Shown here piece after piece: positions 1 through 7,731 of a stretch of DNA of 44,288 nucleotides. Under the pieces are notes generated by a model. The model was not told where the DNA came from, did not search any database, and saw only the letters and a list, made by a program, of their open reading frames with translations. This stretch comes from Pseudomonadota bacterium (GTDB taxonomy: Bacteria; Tectomicrobia; Entotheonellia; Entotheonellales; Entotheonellaceae). Where the stretch lies: the NCBI GenBank assembly GCA_005777235.1, contig SXND01000016.1, positions 1 through 44,288 on the forward strand. Direction: 5' to 3'. Position 1 is the first letter of the stretch; each line of letters opens with the position of its first letter. The position numbers and the translations under genes are program-made.

Positions 1-1261
1 AGTCGCCCTCCACCAGAAAGAGCTCGGTGCGTGCCGGATCCTGCGAGGTGCAGTCCGCCAGCGTCCCCGGCAGCGTGGGGCCGCTCATGTCGCGCTTGCG
101 TACCACCTTTTTGCTCAGCCGCAAGCGGTCCTGGGCATGTGTAATGGCCAGGGCAGCGAGGCGGGCGCCGTTTTCGGGATGCTGGTTGAGCCACAGGCTG
201 AAGGCGTCCTGCGCCACACCAGAGACAAACGCGGCACACTGACGCGAGGACAGCCGCTCTTTGGTCTGCCCGGTAAACTGCGGGTCTTCGAGTTTGACGG
301 ACAGGACATAGCTGCAGTCTTCCCAGACATCCTCCGGGGCGAGGCGCACACCGCGTGGCAACAGGTTGCGGAACTCACAGAATTCCCGCATGGCTTCGGT
401 GAGTCCAGTGCGCAGGCCGTTGACGTGCGTACCACCCTGCGCCGTGGGGATGAGATTGACATAGCTTTCCGTGATCGCCTCGCCGCCCTCGGGCAGCCAC
501 ACCACGGCCCAGTCGACCACTTCCTGTGCCCCTTCTAAGCCGCCGACGAAGGGCTCATCCGGCAAGGTCGGGATGTCCAGCAGGGCCTCGCGGAGATACG
601 CTTTTAAGCCTTCTTGGTAGCGCCATTCCTGGCGTTCCCCGGTGTGTTCATCGTGGAAACGCACCCGCAATCCAGGGCACAGGACCGCTTTGGCGCGGAG
701 AATATGGCACAGACGTGGCACGGAAAACTGCGGCGACTCGAAGTAGCTCGTATCTGGCCAAAAACGCACCGTGGTGCCCGTGTTCAGGCGACCCACTGGT
801 CCCACGACCACGAGGTCGGAAACTTTGTCACCATGGGCAAAGGCCATGTGGTATTCCTGCCCGCCACGGCGCACCCAGACATCCAGACGGGTGGACAGCG
901 CGTTGACCACTGAGACGCCCACGCCATGCAAGCCCCCGGAGAAACGGTAGTTTTTGGAGGAAAATTTGCCGCCGGCATGTAGACGTGTCAGGATCACTTC
1001 CACGCCTGGCACCTGCTCCTCGGGATGGAGATCCACCGGCATGCCACGCCCGTCGTCTTTGACCGCCAAGGAGCCATCCTGGTAGAGCGTCACGTCGATG
1101 TGCCTGGCATGGCCGGCAATGGCTTCATCCACGCTGTTATCCACCACTTCCTGGGCCAGATGATTCGGGCGCGTGGTGTCGGTAAACATGCCCGGACGTT
1201 TGCGCACCGGTTCCAGGCCACTTAATACCTCAATCGCTGAGGCATCGTACACGTCATTCAT
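1..1261 (-). CDS. parE: DNA topoisomerase IV subunit B (5' part, runs off the left edge)
   Basis: This is the ATPase subunit of a type IIA topoisomerase, which with ParC decatenates replicated chromosomes. About 420 codons are visible. The protein begins MNDVYDASAIEVLSGLEPVR and continues with RPGMFTDTTRPNHLAQEVVD and NSVDEAIAGHA (GHKL ATPase: the Glu and Asn that act in ATP hydrolysis and Mg binding), then DDGRGMPVD and GGLHGVGVS. At the window edge the frame reads TELFLVEGD, the start of the Toprim EGDSAG motif. The TDTTRPNHLAQEV wording is typical of ParE; GyrB usually has YIG followed by GLHHLVYE. ParE proteins are about 630 residues, so roughly a third is missing. The ATG at 1261 is preceded by a modest GAGAGAG ribosome site. 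The ParE rather than GyrB call is fairly secure but rests on motif wording alone. Confidence 0.9.
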   Translation of the reverse strand, partial: MNDVYDASAIEVLSGLEPVRKRPGMFTDTTRPNHLAQEVVDNSVDEAIAGHARHIDVTLYQDGSLAVKDDGRGMPVDLHPEEQVPGVEVILTRLHAGGKFSSKNYRFSGGLHGVGVSVVNALSTRLDVWVRRGGQEYHMAFAHGDKVSDLVVVGPVGRLNTGTTVRFWPDTSYFESPQFSVPRLCHILRAKAVLCPGLRVRFHDEHTGERQEWRYQEGLKAYLREALLDIPTLPDEPFVGGLEGAQEVVDWAVVWLPEGGEAITESYVNLIPTAQGGTHVNGLRTGLTEAMREFCEFRNLLPRGVRLAPEDVWEDCSYVLSVKLEDPQFTGQTKERLSSRQCAAFVSGVAQDAFSLWLNQHPENGARLAALAITHAQDRLRLSKKVVRKRDMSGPTLPGTLADCTSQDPARTELFLVEGD

Positions 1262-1304
1262 AGTGCGAGCTCTCTCATAGGCTGCAGGGGCGCCCCTTTT
1301 CCTT

Positions 1305-1333
1305 TTGACTCCAGGAGCGGGCGGCACTATGCT
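1305..1333 (+). promoter_or_regulatory. sigma-70-like promoter upstream of the small peptidoglycan-binding-like gene
   Basis: TTGACT (1305-1310), a 17-base spacer and TATGCT (1328-1333) match the -35/-10 consensus well. It points rightward, away from parE, toward the gene starting at 1452, leaving about a 110-base leader. Prediction from sequence only. Confidence 0.5.
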
Positions 1334-1451
1334 CGGCCCGCTCGCCGCAGGATGGTAACGCTCGAGGGTATACAGATGTTCAGGCAGTGTAGCATCCTCG
1401 ATGGCCGGATGCTAGAAGAGAGCACTGCTGTCGGCGAGGAAAGGGCTGATC

Positions 1452-1709
1452 ATGCAGAGGATGGTTGCTTCAGTGGGGCACGGAGGCTTAAATCGTACCG
1501 AGGACGTGCAACTGGTGCAGGCCCTGTTGAATAGGCACCTGCAAGCGCCGCACCGCCCTCTGGCCGTGGACGGGGTCATGAGCCCGCGGACCATCAGCGC
1601 CATTGTCAACTTCCAGCGCCGTGTGCTCCATCTCGCCCACCCGGACGGACTCCTGCAACCTGGCGACCGCACCATGCTGGCTCTTGCGGGACAGATCACA
1701 CCACCGTGA
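1452..1709 (+). CDS. small peptidoglycan-binding-domain-like protein
   Basis: An 85-residue protein with one domain resembling the PG_binding_1 fold. It has an N-terminal GGLNRTEDVQLVQALLNRHL segment, then LAVDGVMSPRTISAIVNFQR, close to the usual helix-loop pattern (xVDGxxGxxTxxAVxxFQ). There is no signal peptide or catalytic domain, so it is a stand-alone binding module. The ATG follows AGGAAAGGG closely enough to act as a ribosome site, and a good promoter lies upstream. Similar isolated modules occur near secreted or phage-like hydrolases, but none is seen here. Function beyond possible glycan binding is unknown. Confidence 0.6.
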   Translation: MQRMVASVGHGGLNRTEDVQLVQALLNRHLQAPHRPLAVDGVMSPRTISAIVNFQRRVLHLAHPDGLLQPGDRTMLALAGQITPP

Positions 1710-1831
1710 GTCCCATAAGCCATACACGCTTCCGCATGGCCTCCTTCCACGCACCGCGCTCCCGAGGGGCAGGGGCAAGCACATCGCCTATGGGCTTGCG
1801 ATGTCTGGGGCCAACGGGCTAGCCATCCCTC

Positions 1832-2620
1832 TCAAAATCCCCCACCATCGGGCAGGAGCGGAGACGGCGGTTTCGTCCCGGTGTAGAGGGTGACAACGCG
1901 CCCGGTAATCGCTTCGGGCTGGAGTTCCAGCGCCACCGCATATTCATCGCGTACGCTCCAAAACGCTTTGCCGCCGCGCCGCAGGAGAATCAGGAACGGC
2001 TCCTGCGCCTGGCGTGGCATCTGCACCTGCTGCAAGAGGTTCTGCACCGCCTCAGGAGCAAAGCGGTATTGGTCGCTTTGTGGATAGAGGGCGGCAACGC
2101 GCTCCATAGGGACTCCACGCGGATGGAAGAGCGCGATCAGCGTCTGCCCTTGCTGGGCCTTTTTCTCAAGTCGATAGTACCGCAGTACACGCCGTTTCTC
2201 ACCCGGCGCAAACGGGCGAAAGAGCAAGGCTTCAGAGGCGGCGCCATCGGGCTCAAATTGGGCATCATCATACGGCGGCGTGAAATAGCTCTCGAACGCG
2301 TCGGCCTCTAACGCCAACTCAATCCAGTAGCTCCCTGGCGGTAGTGTGACACGCAGCGGCGTCTTCCCACGGACCGCGGCAGGGTCGGTGGCATGCGACG
2401 GCACTTGCTCAGGGATATAGGGTTGGATATAGACGTCAGCGCCCACAGGTAATGAGGTCACCCAGAGGTCATCCCCTGTCACTTGCACGGGCAACGTCGT
2501 ACTGATGGGCTCAGAAAAACTATACGTATGATGTAAAGCCTCACACCCGCCGAGCCCTACGGCCAGGAGACTGATGAGGCTCAAATAGCCGAGGAGTGGA
2601 ATGCACAGAACATGTTTCAC
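1832..2620 (-). CDS. PEGA-domain-like lipoprotein
   Basis: A 262-residue predicted lipoprotein. The hydrophobic N-terminus ends in a lipobox, LGGC, with Cys26 as the likely acylation site. After it, VTSLPVGADVYIQPY and GKTPLRVTLPPGSYWIELALE match the pattern of PEGA domains (surface-layer-like beta modules with P-x-G-x-Y/W near the end). The C-terminal half (about residues 140-262) has no domain I recognise. The start is GTG, two bases after the stop of the upstream small zinc-ribbon gene, so the two are probably co-transcribed. Likely attached to the outer or inner membrane facing the periplasm; role unknown. Confidence 0.65.
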   Translation of the reverse strand: MKHVLCIPLLGYLSLISLLAVGLGGCEALHHTYSFSEPISTTLPVQVTGDDLWVTSLPVGADVYIQPYIPEQVPSHATDPAAVRGKTPLRVTLPPGSYWIELALEADAFESYFTPPYDDAQFEPDGAASEALLFRPFAPGEKRRVLRYYRLEKKAQQGQTLIALFHPRGVPMERVAALYPQSDQYRFAPEAVQNLLQQVQMPRQAQEPFLILLRRGGKAFWSVRDEYAVALELQPEAITGRVVTLYTGTKPPSPLLPDGGGF

Positions 2621-2622
2621 GA

Positions 2623-2871
2623 TTACATCTGCTTGACGCGTTCGACACCGCGACGGATATGGAAATCGAGCAAGCAGTCATTACACGCCAGGATCAGACC
2701 GCCGGAGTTGTTGTAGTAGTCAAGCGCCTCATCCCCGGCGAAGGGCTTGAGTCGTTCACAGCTCGGACAGAGGAACTTCGTGCCGGAGGATTCGCCAAGT
2801 TGCAGAGCAGTCTGGCGGAGTTCCCACACGCTATGGATGAGCTCCGTTGCATCAAAAGCATCCAGATCCAT
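2623..2871 (-). CDS. small zinc-ribbon-like protein
   Basis: An 82-residue protein from the ATG at 2871, preceded by GGGGT about 8 bases upstream. A longer form starting at a GTG at 2922 is possible. It has two CxxC pairs, CPSC and CNDC, about 30 residues apart, suggesting one bound zinc ion. No membrane segment or signal. It sits immediately upstream of the PEGA-like lipoprotein gene with a 2-base gap, so probably one transcript. Function unrecognised. Confidence 0.5.
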   Translation of the reverse strand: MDLDAFDATELIHSVWELRQTALQLGESSGTKFLCPSCERLKPFAGDEALDYYNNSGGLILACNDCLLDFHIRRGVERVKQM

Positions 2872-3042
2872 TGCGGTACCCCGATGACGTAAGGATGATA
2901 TGACTGTGTGACAGATGAGCACATATCCCCATCCGATTGTAAAGCGCGGACACTATACTGCAGACCCATTGTTCTTGCAAGCCTTGAAGGACAGTATGAC
3001 AGAGATTGCTGAGAATGAACATCAGCGGTGTGGCCTGACAGC

Positions 3043-4824
3043 TCAGGCAGGCGCTTGCAGCCGCAACAACGCCTGGAACCGTCCGCCGGCACGGGTACTC
3101 AGCTCCTCCCAAGCGCCGGTTTCTACGACATGGCCATGGTCGATGACCACGATGTGATCGGCCCGGTGCACGGTGGACAGGCGGTGCGCAATGATCACGA
3201 TCGTCAACTCCCCGTGCAAATCGTCGATCGCTTGCTGAATGCGCTGCTCATGCTCCACGTCCAGCGCGCTGGTGGCCTCGTCCAGCAGCAGCAGTAAGGG
3301 CTGATACAACAGCGCCCGCGCCAGGGCAAGGCGCTGACGTTCGCCCCCAGACAGACGGATACCGCGGTCGCCTACCAGCGTGTCGAGCCCCTGGGGCAGT
3401 TCGCGGACAAACGTCTCGGCAGCGGCGAGCTGGAGTACCTGCCACAGCGCGGCTTCCGAGGCATCTGGTTGCGCCCACAGGAGGTTGGCCCGCACGGTGT
3501 CATGAAACAAAAAGGTATCCTGGGGGACGTAGGCGACTTTCCGACGCCAGCACGGCAGGCGCTCCGCACCGAGCGGCTCGTCATCGATCAGCACCACGCC
3601 GGTATCTGGCGTGAGTAAGCCCATGATGAGGTCCGCCAGGGTGCTCTTCCCGGCGCCTGATGGTCCCACCAGGGCGGTGGTGTGGCGTGCCGGAATGACC
3701 AGGTTGATGTTGCTCAGTGTCGCCTGGGCGGCCTGGGTGTCGTACCGGAAGGACACGTGCTGGAAACGCACCGCGTGGTGCAACGCTGGGAGCCAGTCGC
3801 TGTCCTCCTCGCTGGCCTCGGCAGCGGTGTGACAACTGGCTTCCATTTCCAGTGTCTTGGCGAAAGACGGTAGCATATACATCACTTGTTGGACATTACG
3901 CTGCGCCCTGGAGAGCATGGGCAGGAGGCGCGCAAAGACAAACACCAGGACCAGCAGGTTGGCCATGGGGAGCGCGAGCACTGTCGTTGCAATATAGACA
4001 AGCAGGCTCAGCACGATGGTGGCGCCAATCTGATAGATCATCTGCACGGTGGCGTTACTACGCATGAAGCGCAGCACACGCTGGCGTAGGGTGAACACGG
4101 TGGCGGCAAAGGTGGAACTGTAGCGGGCTTCCGCGTGATAACTCTTGGCCAGTTTGATGCCATTGAGAAATTCGGAGACCGTCGCGAAGATGTCCTGGTT
4201 GGCGTGCGTCAACAGCGTCCCCAGGGCGCGGGCCCGCTGCACTTGGGGCCACAGGATGGCGAACAAGATCCCACCGGTCAGCAACGCGATCAGGGTCATG
4301 ACCACAGAGAGGCGGCAGGCCACTAGGATGTGCCCCACCATGAGCACTCCGGCAACCAGGCCATCGAGGACACAGTGCGTACCCTGCCCAATGCGCGTGA
4401 TATCGGCGGTGAGCGTGGCGCTGAAGTCTGAGGTGCGCCGTTGTGACAAGAAGAGCCAGTTGGCCCGGCCAATCGCCGTGTAAAGTCGAATCCGGAGGTG
4501 ATCGACAAAGCCGAGTTGCATCTCAGACATCAACACGGTACACCAGCGCAGGAGTGCCGCGTGGGAGGCCACGAGACTCACATACAAGGCGAGCATCATG
4601 GGCAAGGTCATGGGCAGGCCAAGGCGAGCGAATCCTTGCTGTGCCATGAGATTCAAACCTGCGGGAGCACTGCCGTCGTGGGGGAACCCGATAATGTGCA
4701 GGAAAGGCACCAACAAGAGGAGCCCGCAGCCCTCGGTGAGGCCGGCGCAGAGCAACAGGACAAGCGTACCGAGGAGCCGTAGACGGGCATAGGCGATCAG
4801 TGCCAGGAGATAACGTCGCCCCAT
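3043..4824 (-). CDS. ABC exporter, fused membrane and ATPase domains (MsbA/MDR-like)
   Basis: A 593-residue half-transporter that would dimerise in the inner membrane. The N-terminal ~320 residues hold about six membrane segments. The nucleotide-binding domain carries Walker A GPSGAGKST, Q-loop YVPQDTFLF, signature LSGGERQRLALARALL, Walker B LLLLDEATSALD and the switch His in IIAHRLST, so all catalytic elements are intact. The chosen start, MGRRYLLALIAYARLR at 4824, places the first helix near the N-terminus; upstream in-frame residues look non-coding. This start overlaps the stop of an 11-codon reading frame (TAATG). It lies downstream of the dehydrogenase and acyl-CoA ligase genes on the same strand. 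Substrate cannot be read from sequence; lipid or lipopeptide export fits the family. Confidence 0.88.
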   Translation of the reverse strand: MGRRYLLALIAYARLRLLGTLVLLLCAGLTEGCGLLLLVPFLHIIGFPHDGSAPAGLNLMAQQGFARLGLPMTLPMMLALYVSLVASHAALLRWCTVLMSEMQLGFVDHLRIRLYTAIGRANWLFLSQRRTSDFSATLTADITRIGQGTHCVLDGLVAGVLMVGHILVACRLSVVMTLIALLTGGILFAILWPQVQRARALGTLLTHANQDIFATVSEFLNGIKLAKSYHAEARYSSTFAATVFTLRQRVLRFMRSNATVQMIYQIGATIVLSLLVYIATTVLALPMANLLVLVFVFARLLPMLSRAQRNVQQVMYMLPSFAKTLEMEASCHTAAEASEEDSDWLPALHHAVRFQHVSFRYDTQAAQATLSNINLVIPARHTTALVGPSGAGKSTLADLIMGLLTPDTGVVLIDDEPLGAERLPCWRRKVAYVPQDTFLFHDTVRANLLWAQPDASEAALWQVLQLAAAETFVRELPQGLDTLVGDRGIRLSGGERQRLALARALLYQPLLLLLDEATSALDVEHEQRIQQAIDDLHGELTIVIIAHRLSTVHRADHIVVIDHGHVVETGAWEELSTRAGGRFQALLRLQAPA

Positions 4825-4859
4825 TAGGCCACGCGCCGTTGACCGACGAGGAGCGCCAT
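4824..4859 (-). CDS. possible 11-residue leader peptide overlapping the ABC exporter start
   Basis: ATG at 4859 is preceded by AAAGGGACAAAC, a good ribosome site, and encodes MALLVGQRRVA before a TAA that overlaps the exporter ATG as TAATG. The exporter itself has no clear ribosome site of its own, so translation could be coupled through this mini-frame. It is short enough to arise by chance. Confidence 0.3.
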   Translation of the reverse strand: MALLVGQRRVA

Positions 4860-4933
4860 GTTTGTCCCTTTCTGTCGTCTGCTGCCCGCCGGCCCGCGTA
4901 CCACAGGGAGGCAGCACACGGTGGGCGAGGCCG

Positions 4934-5908
4934 CTAGGCGAGGACCGCAGGATTGACCACATGCGGCGTCGGCGTACCCCGGAGAATCGCCACCAGATTT
5001 TCTGCGGCCATCACGGCCATGCGCGTCCGTGTCGCCACGGAGGCGCTGCCAATGTGGGGCACGAGGACGACATTGTCGCGGGATTGTAAGGCGGCTGGCA
5101 CATGCGGCTCGTTTTCGAACACATCCAACGCCGCGCCGGCAATCCAGCCTTCTTGCAGGGCCTGGATGAGCGCTGTTTCGTCTACGACCGGACCGCGCGC
5201 CACATTGATGAGATAGGCCGTGGGACGCATCAGGCGCAGTTCTGCAGCGCCGATGAAGCGCGTGGTCGCGGCCGACAGGGGCACATGCAGCGTGACAAAA
5301 TCCGCTTGCTGTAACAGGGTCGTTTTGTCCACCCAGGTGGCGTGCAGTTCCGCTTCGAGGGCCGGTTCCAGGCGGTGACGATTGTGGTACAACACGCGCA
5401 TATGAAACCCGCTGGCCCGCCGGGCGACCGCTTGCCCAATGCGGCCCATGCCGCAAATCCCCAGGGTTTTGCCGTGAATATCCCCGCCTGCCATGAGCAG
5501 CAACGTCCAGTCGCGCCATTTCCCCGCGCGGATATAGCGATCACCCTCCACAATGCGTCGTGCCACGCTGCACAGTAAGGCCCAGGTCAGGTCCGCGGTG
5601 GATTCCGTCACCACCCCCGGGGTGTTCGTCACCACAATGCCCCGCTGGGTGGCCGTGTTGACATCGATATTGTCATAGCCGACGGCGACGGTGGAGACCA
5701 CTTTGAGGTCCGTGCCCGCTTCGAGCACCGCCGCATCAATACGATCAGTGGCCAGGACCAGCAGGCCCTGTTTCCCCAGCACAGCGTGCCGTAACGCTGC
5801 GGGCGTCAACGCCTGGTCCAGCGGATCACACTGCACCTCGCACGCTTCACGGAGCACGTCAAGCGCGGGCTCTGGTATCACACGGGTCACAAGCACTGGG
5901 GGTTTCAT
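4934..5908 (-). CDS. D-2-hydroxyacid dehydrogenase (glyoxylate/hydroxypyruvate reductase-like)
   Basis: A 324-residue NAD(P)-dependent dehydrogenase that would interconvert 2-oxoacids and D-2-hydroxyacids in the cytoplasm. Features in order: MKPPVLVTRVIPEPALDVL start, substrate-domain segment TVAVGYDNIDV, NTPGVVTESTADLTWALL, Rossmann motif GICGMGRIGQAVARR, the catalytic Arg in NVARGPVVDE, Glu in FENEPHVP and His in LVPHIGSAS. Length matches the glyoxylate reductase branch. The ATG at 5908 has AAGGA 9 bases upstream. The start is about 20 bases after the acyl-CoA ligase stop, in one operon with it and probably the exporter. The exact substrate is unresolved. Confidence 0.88.
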   Translation of the reverse strand: MKPPVLVTRVIPEPALDVLREACEVQCDPLDQALTPAALRHAVLGKQGLLVLATDRIDAAVLEAGTDLKVVSTVAVGYDNIDVNTATQRGIVVTNTPGVVTESTADLTWALLCSVARRIVEGDRYIRAGKWRDWTLLLMAGGDIHGKTLGICGMGRIGQAVARRASGFHMRVLYHNRHRLEPALEAELHATWVDKTTLLQQADFVTLHVPLSAATTRFIGAAELRLMRPTAYLINVARGPVVDETALIQALQEGWIAGAALDVFENEPHVPAALQSRDNVVLVPHIGSASVATRTRMAVMAAENLVAILRGTPTPHVVNPAVLA

Positions 5909-5927
5909 CGCGTCATCCTTTGGCAGT

Positions 5928-7625
5928 TCAGTCTGTGGAGTCGCGGTCCTCATCTGGCAGAGGCGTGTCATCATCGACCACCGGGGCCATCACGTCCTCC
6001 GCGACAGCGGGCAGAGGCTCGTCCAGGACCGGGGCCGCAGGCTGCTTCTGACGTTCCGCTTCAATAAGTACCCGGCGCAGGATTTTGCCAGAGGCGGTTT
6101 TCGGGATAGACACGACGAATTCCACGTCGCGAATTTTCTTGTAGCCTGCTACCCGACTCTCGACAAAAGCCATGAGCACTTCTGGCGTGACATCCTCGCC
6201 TGGCCGCAACATAATCAGGGCTTTGGGAATCTCGCCGGCTTCGGCATCGGGCTTGCCAATCACGGCACAATCGGCGACCGCAGGATGCTGAAACAGCACG
6301 GCTTCAACTTCAGCGGGCGAGACGGCGAAGCCATTGTACTTAATCATCTCTTTTTTACGGTCGACAATGTAGACATAGCCGTCGCGATCCATCCGGGCGA
6401 TGTCGCCGGTGGCGAGCCAGCCATCGCGCAAAGCATGCGCCGTCTCCTCCGGGGCTTTCCAGTAGCCCTTCATGATATGCGGCCCGCGGACGTACAGTTC
6501 GCCAATCTCCCCCACGTCGAGGTCGCGTTCCCCGTGTTCGAGATCAACGATGCGCTGCTCCTGATTGGGCATGGAAAGTCCTACGGAATCGAGCTTGATG
6601 CGGCCTTGATCGACAGGATTGAGGTGGGTGATGGGCGAGGCTTCCGTGAGGCCATAACCCTGCAACACCGTCACGTGGAGTTTGTCCTGCACCCGCTGGG
6701 CCACGTCCGGAGCCAGTGGAGCCGCGCCGACCATGATGTAGCGCAGATCCGGGAGGGGATACTGGATGGCGCGTGCAGAATTGTCGAGGGCCACCAGAAT
6801 AGGCGGGACAGCATAATATAAGGTCACATGATGCTGCTGGGCCAGCATCAGCGAACGTTCGAGATCGAACGCTTCCATAATCACCAGGGTCGCCCCAGCG
6901 TAGAGGCCCCCGCCCATCAGCAAAATGCCATAAATGTGATAAAAGGGGAGAAACAGCAGCATGGTGTCATGATCGGAAATACGACCACTAGAAATGAACT
7001 GGATATTGTTTGCCACCAGATTTTGTTGTGTCAGCATGACCCCTTTGGGGAGACCGGTGGTGCCGCTCGAATAGGGCAAGGCCACGAGGTCTTCGGTCCA
7101 GCTCAGCTGCACCTGCGGGGGGTGTTTCGGCGACGACTGCCGCAGCAGATCCCGGAACAGATACGTCCCGGGTTCGGCCCGTTGTCCGATCAGAATCACC
7201 TGCAAGCTACTCAGGTGCGTCCGCACGTTCCGCACGAGAGGATAAAGCGATTCTTGCACCACCAGGACGCTGGCCTCGGCGTCACGCAGCTGGTGCTCGA
7301 TTTCCCCTTCTTTATACGTGGGGTTCATCGGGGTAAACACCGCACCCAGGCGGGCAATCCCGTAGACACTGATGACATATTCGGGCCGGTTGGTCATATA
7401 CAGCCCGACCCGGTCCCCTTTTTTGACCCCTAATTTGGCGAGGGCATTGGCGAAACTGTTGGCTAAGCCATCGAGTTCGCGGTAGGAAATTTTCTGCCCT
7501 TGAAACACAATGGCGATTTTTTCCGGGAAGCGCTGGGCAGATTCCCATAGCATCTCGCCAAACGGGATCTCCGGAATGTCGATGGCCGCTCGAAAGAACT
7601 CCCCGAGCGTGCTGTCAGAGAGCAT
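5928..7625 (-). CDS. AMP-forming acyl-CoA ligase (long-chain fatty acid/4-coumarate-CoA ligase type)
   Basis: A 565-residue adenylate-forming enzyme that would activate a carboxylic acid with ATP and load it on CoA. Motifs: P-loop YSSGTTGLPKGVMLT, A4/A5 region VLQGYGLTEASP, A7 TGDIARMDRDGYVYIVDR, A8 KKEMIKYNGFAVSPAEVE and the catalytic Lys in PKTASGKILRR. The last ~35 residues are an acidic, proline-rich extension (VVDDDTPLPDEDRDSTD) not needed by the family. The ATG at 7625 has AGGAG 9 bases upstream, and a near-consensus promoter lies 75-105 bases upstream. Substrate is uncertain: fatty or aromatic acids both fit. Confidence 0.9.
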   Translation of the reverse strand: MLSDSTLGEFFRAAIDIPEIPFGEMLWESAQRFPEKIAIVFQGQKISYRELDGLANSFANALAKLGVKKGDRVGLYMTNRPEYVISVYGIARLGAVFTPMNPTYKEGEIEHQLRDAEASVLVVQESLYPLVRNVRTHLSSLQVILIGQRAEPGTYLFRDLLRQSSPKHPPQVQLSWTEDLVALPYSSGTTGLPKGVMLTQQNLVANNIQFISSGRISDHDTMLLFLPFYHIYGILLMGGGLYAGATLVIMEAFDLERSLMLAQQHHVTLYYAVPPILVALDNSARAIQYPLPDLRYIMVGAAPLAPDVAQRVQDKLHVTVLQGYGLTEASPITHLNPVDQGRIKLDSVGLSMPNQEQRIVDLEHGERDLDVGEIGELYVRGPHIMKGYWKAPEETAHALRDGWLATGDIARMDRDGYVYIVDRKKEMIKYNGFAVSPAEVEAVLFQHPAVADCAVIGKPDAEAGEIPKALIMLRPGEDVTPEVLMAFVESRVAGYKKIRDVEFVVSIPKTASGKILRRVLIEAERQKQPAAPVLDEPLPAVAEDVMAPVVDDDTPLPDEDRDSTD

Positions 7626-7673
7626 GCCCTCTTCTCCTCATCATTTCACCCCAGACTTACGATGTATCAATCA

Positions 7674-7688
7674 CTTAGCGTCTCTAAG
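7674..7688. promoter_or_regulatory. inverted repeat, candidate operator
   Basis: CTTAG-CGTCT-CTAAG is a perfect 5-bp dyad starting about 14 bases downstream of the predicted -10 box, at or just past the transcription start of the acyl-CoA ligase operon. This is a typical place for a repressor site. No regulator gene is adjacent, so assignment is speculative. Confidence 0.25.
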
Positions 7689-7701
7689 CATTTTGACTTG
7701 C

Positions 7702-7731
7702 ATCATACATAGCCTGGAGAATGGCTGTCAA
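7702..7731 (-). promoter_or_regulatory. near-consensus sigma-70 promoter of the acyl-CoA ligase operon
   Basis: On the minus strand TTGACA (7731-7726), an 18-base spacer and TATGAT (7707-7702) match 11 of 12 consensus bases. It sits between the end of the yvcK-like gene and the ligase start at 7625 and points to the ligase. Confidence 0.6.

Noticed and set aside
5691-6821. A 376-codon rightward frame
   Set aside because: It is antisense to the acyl-CoA ligase and the dehydrogenase, both of which show complete family motifs.
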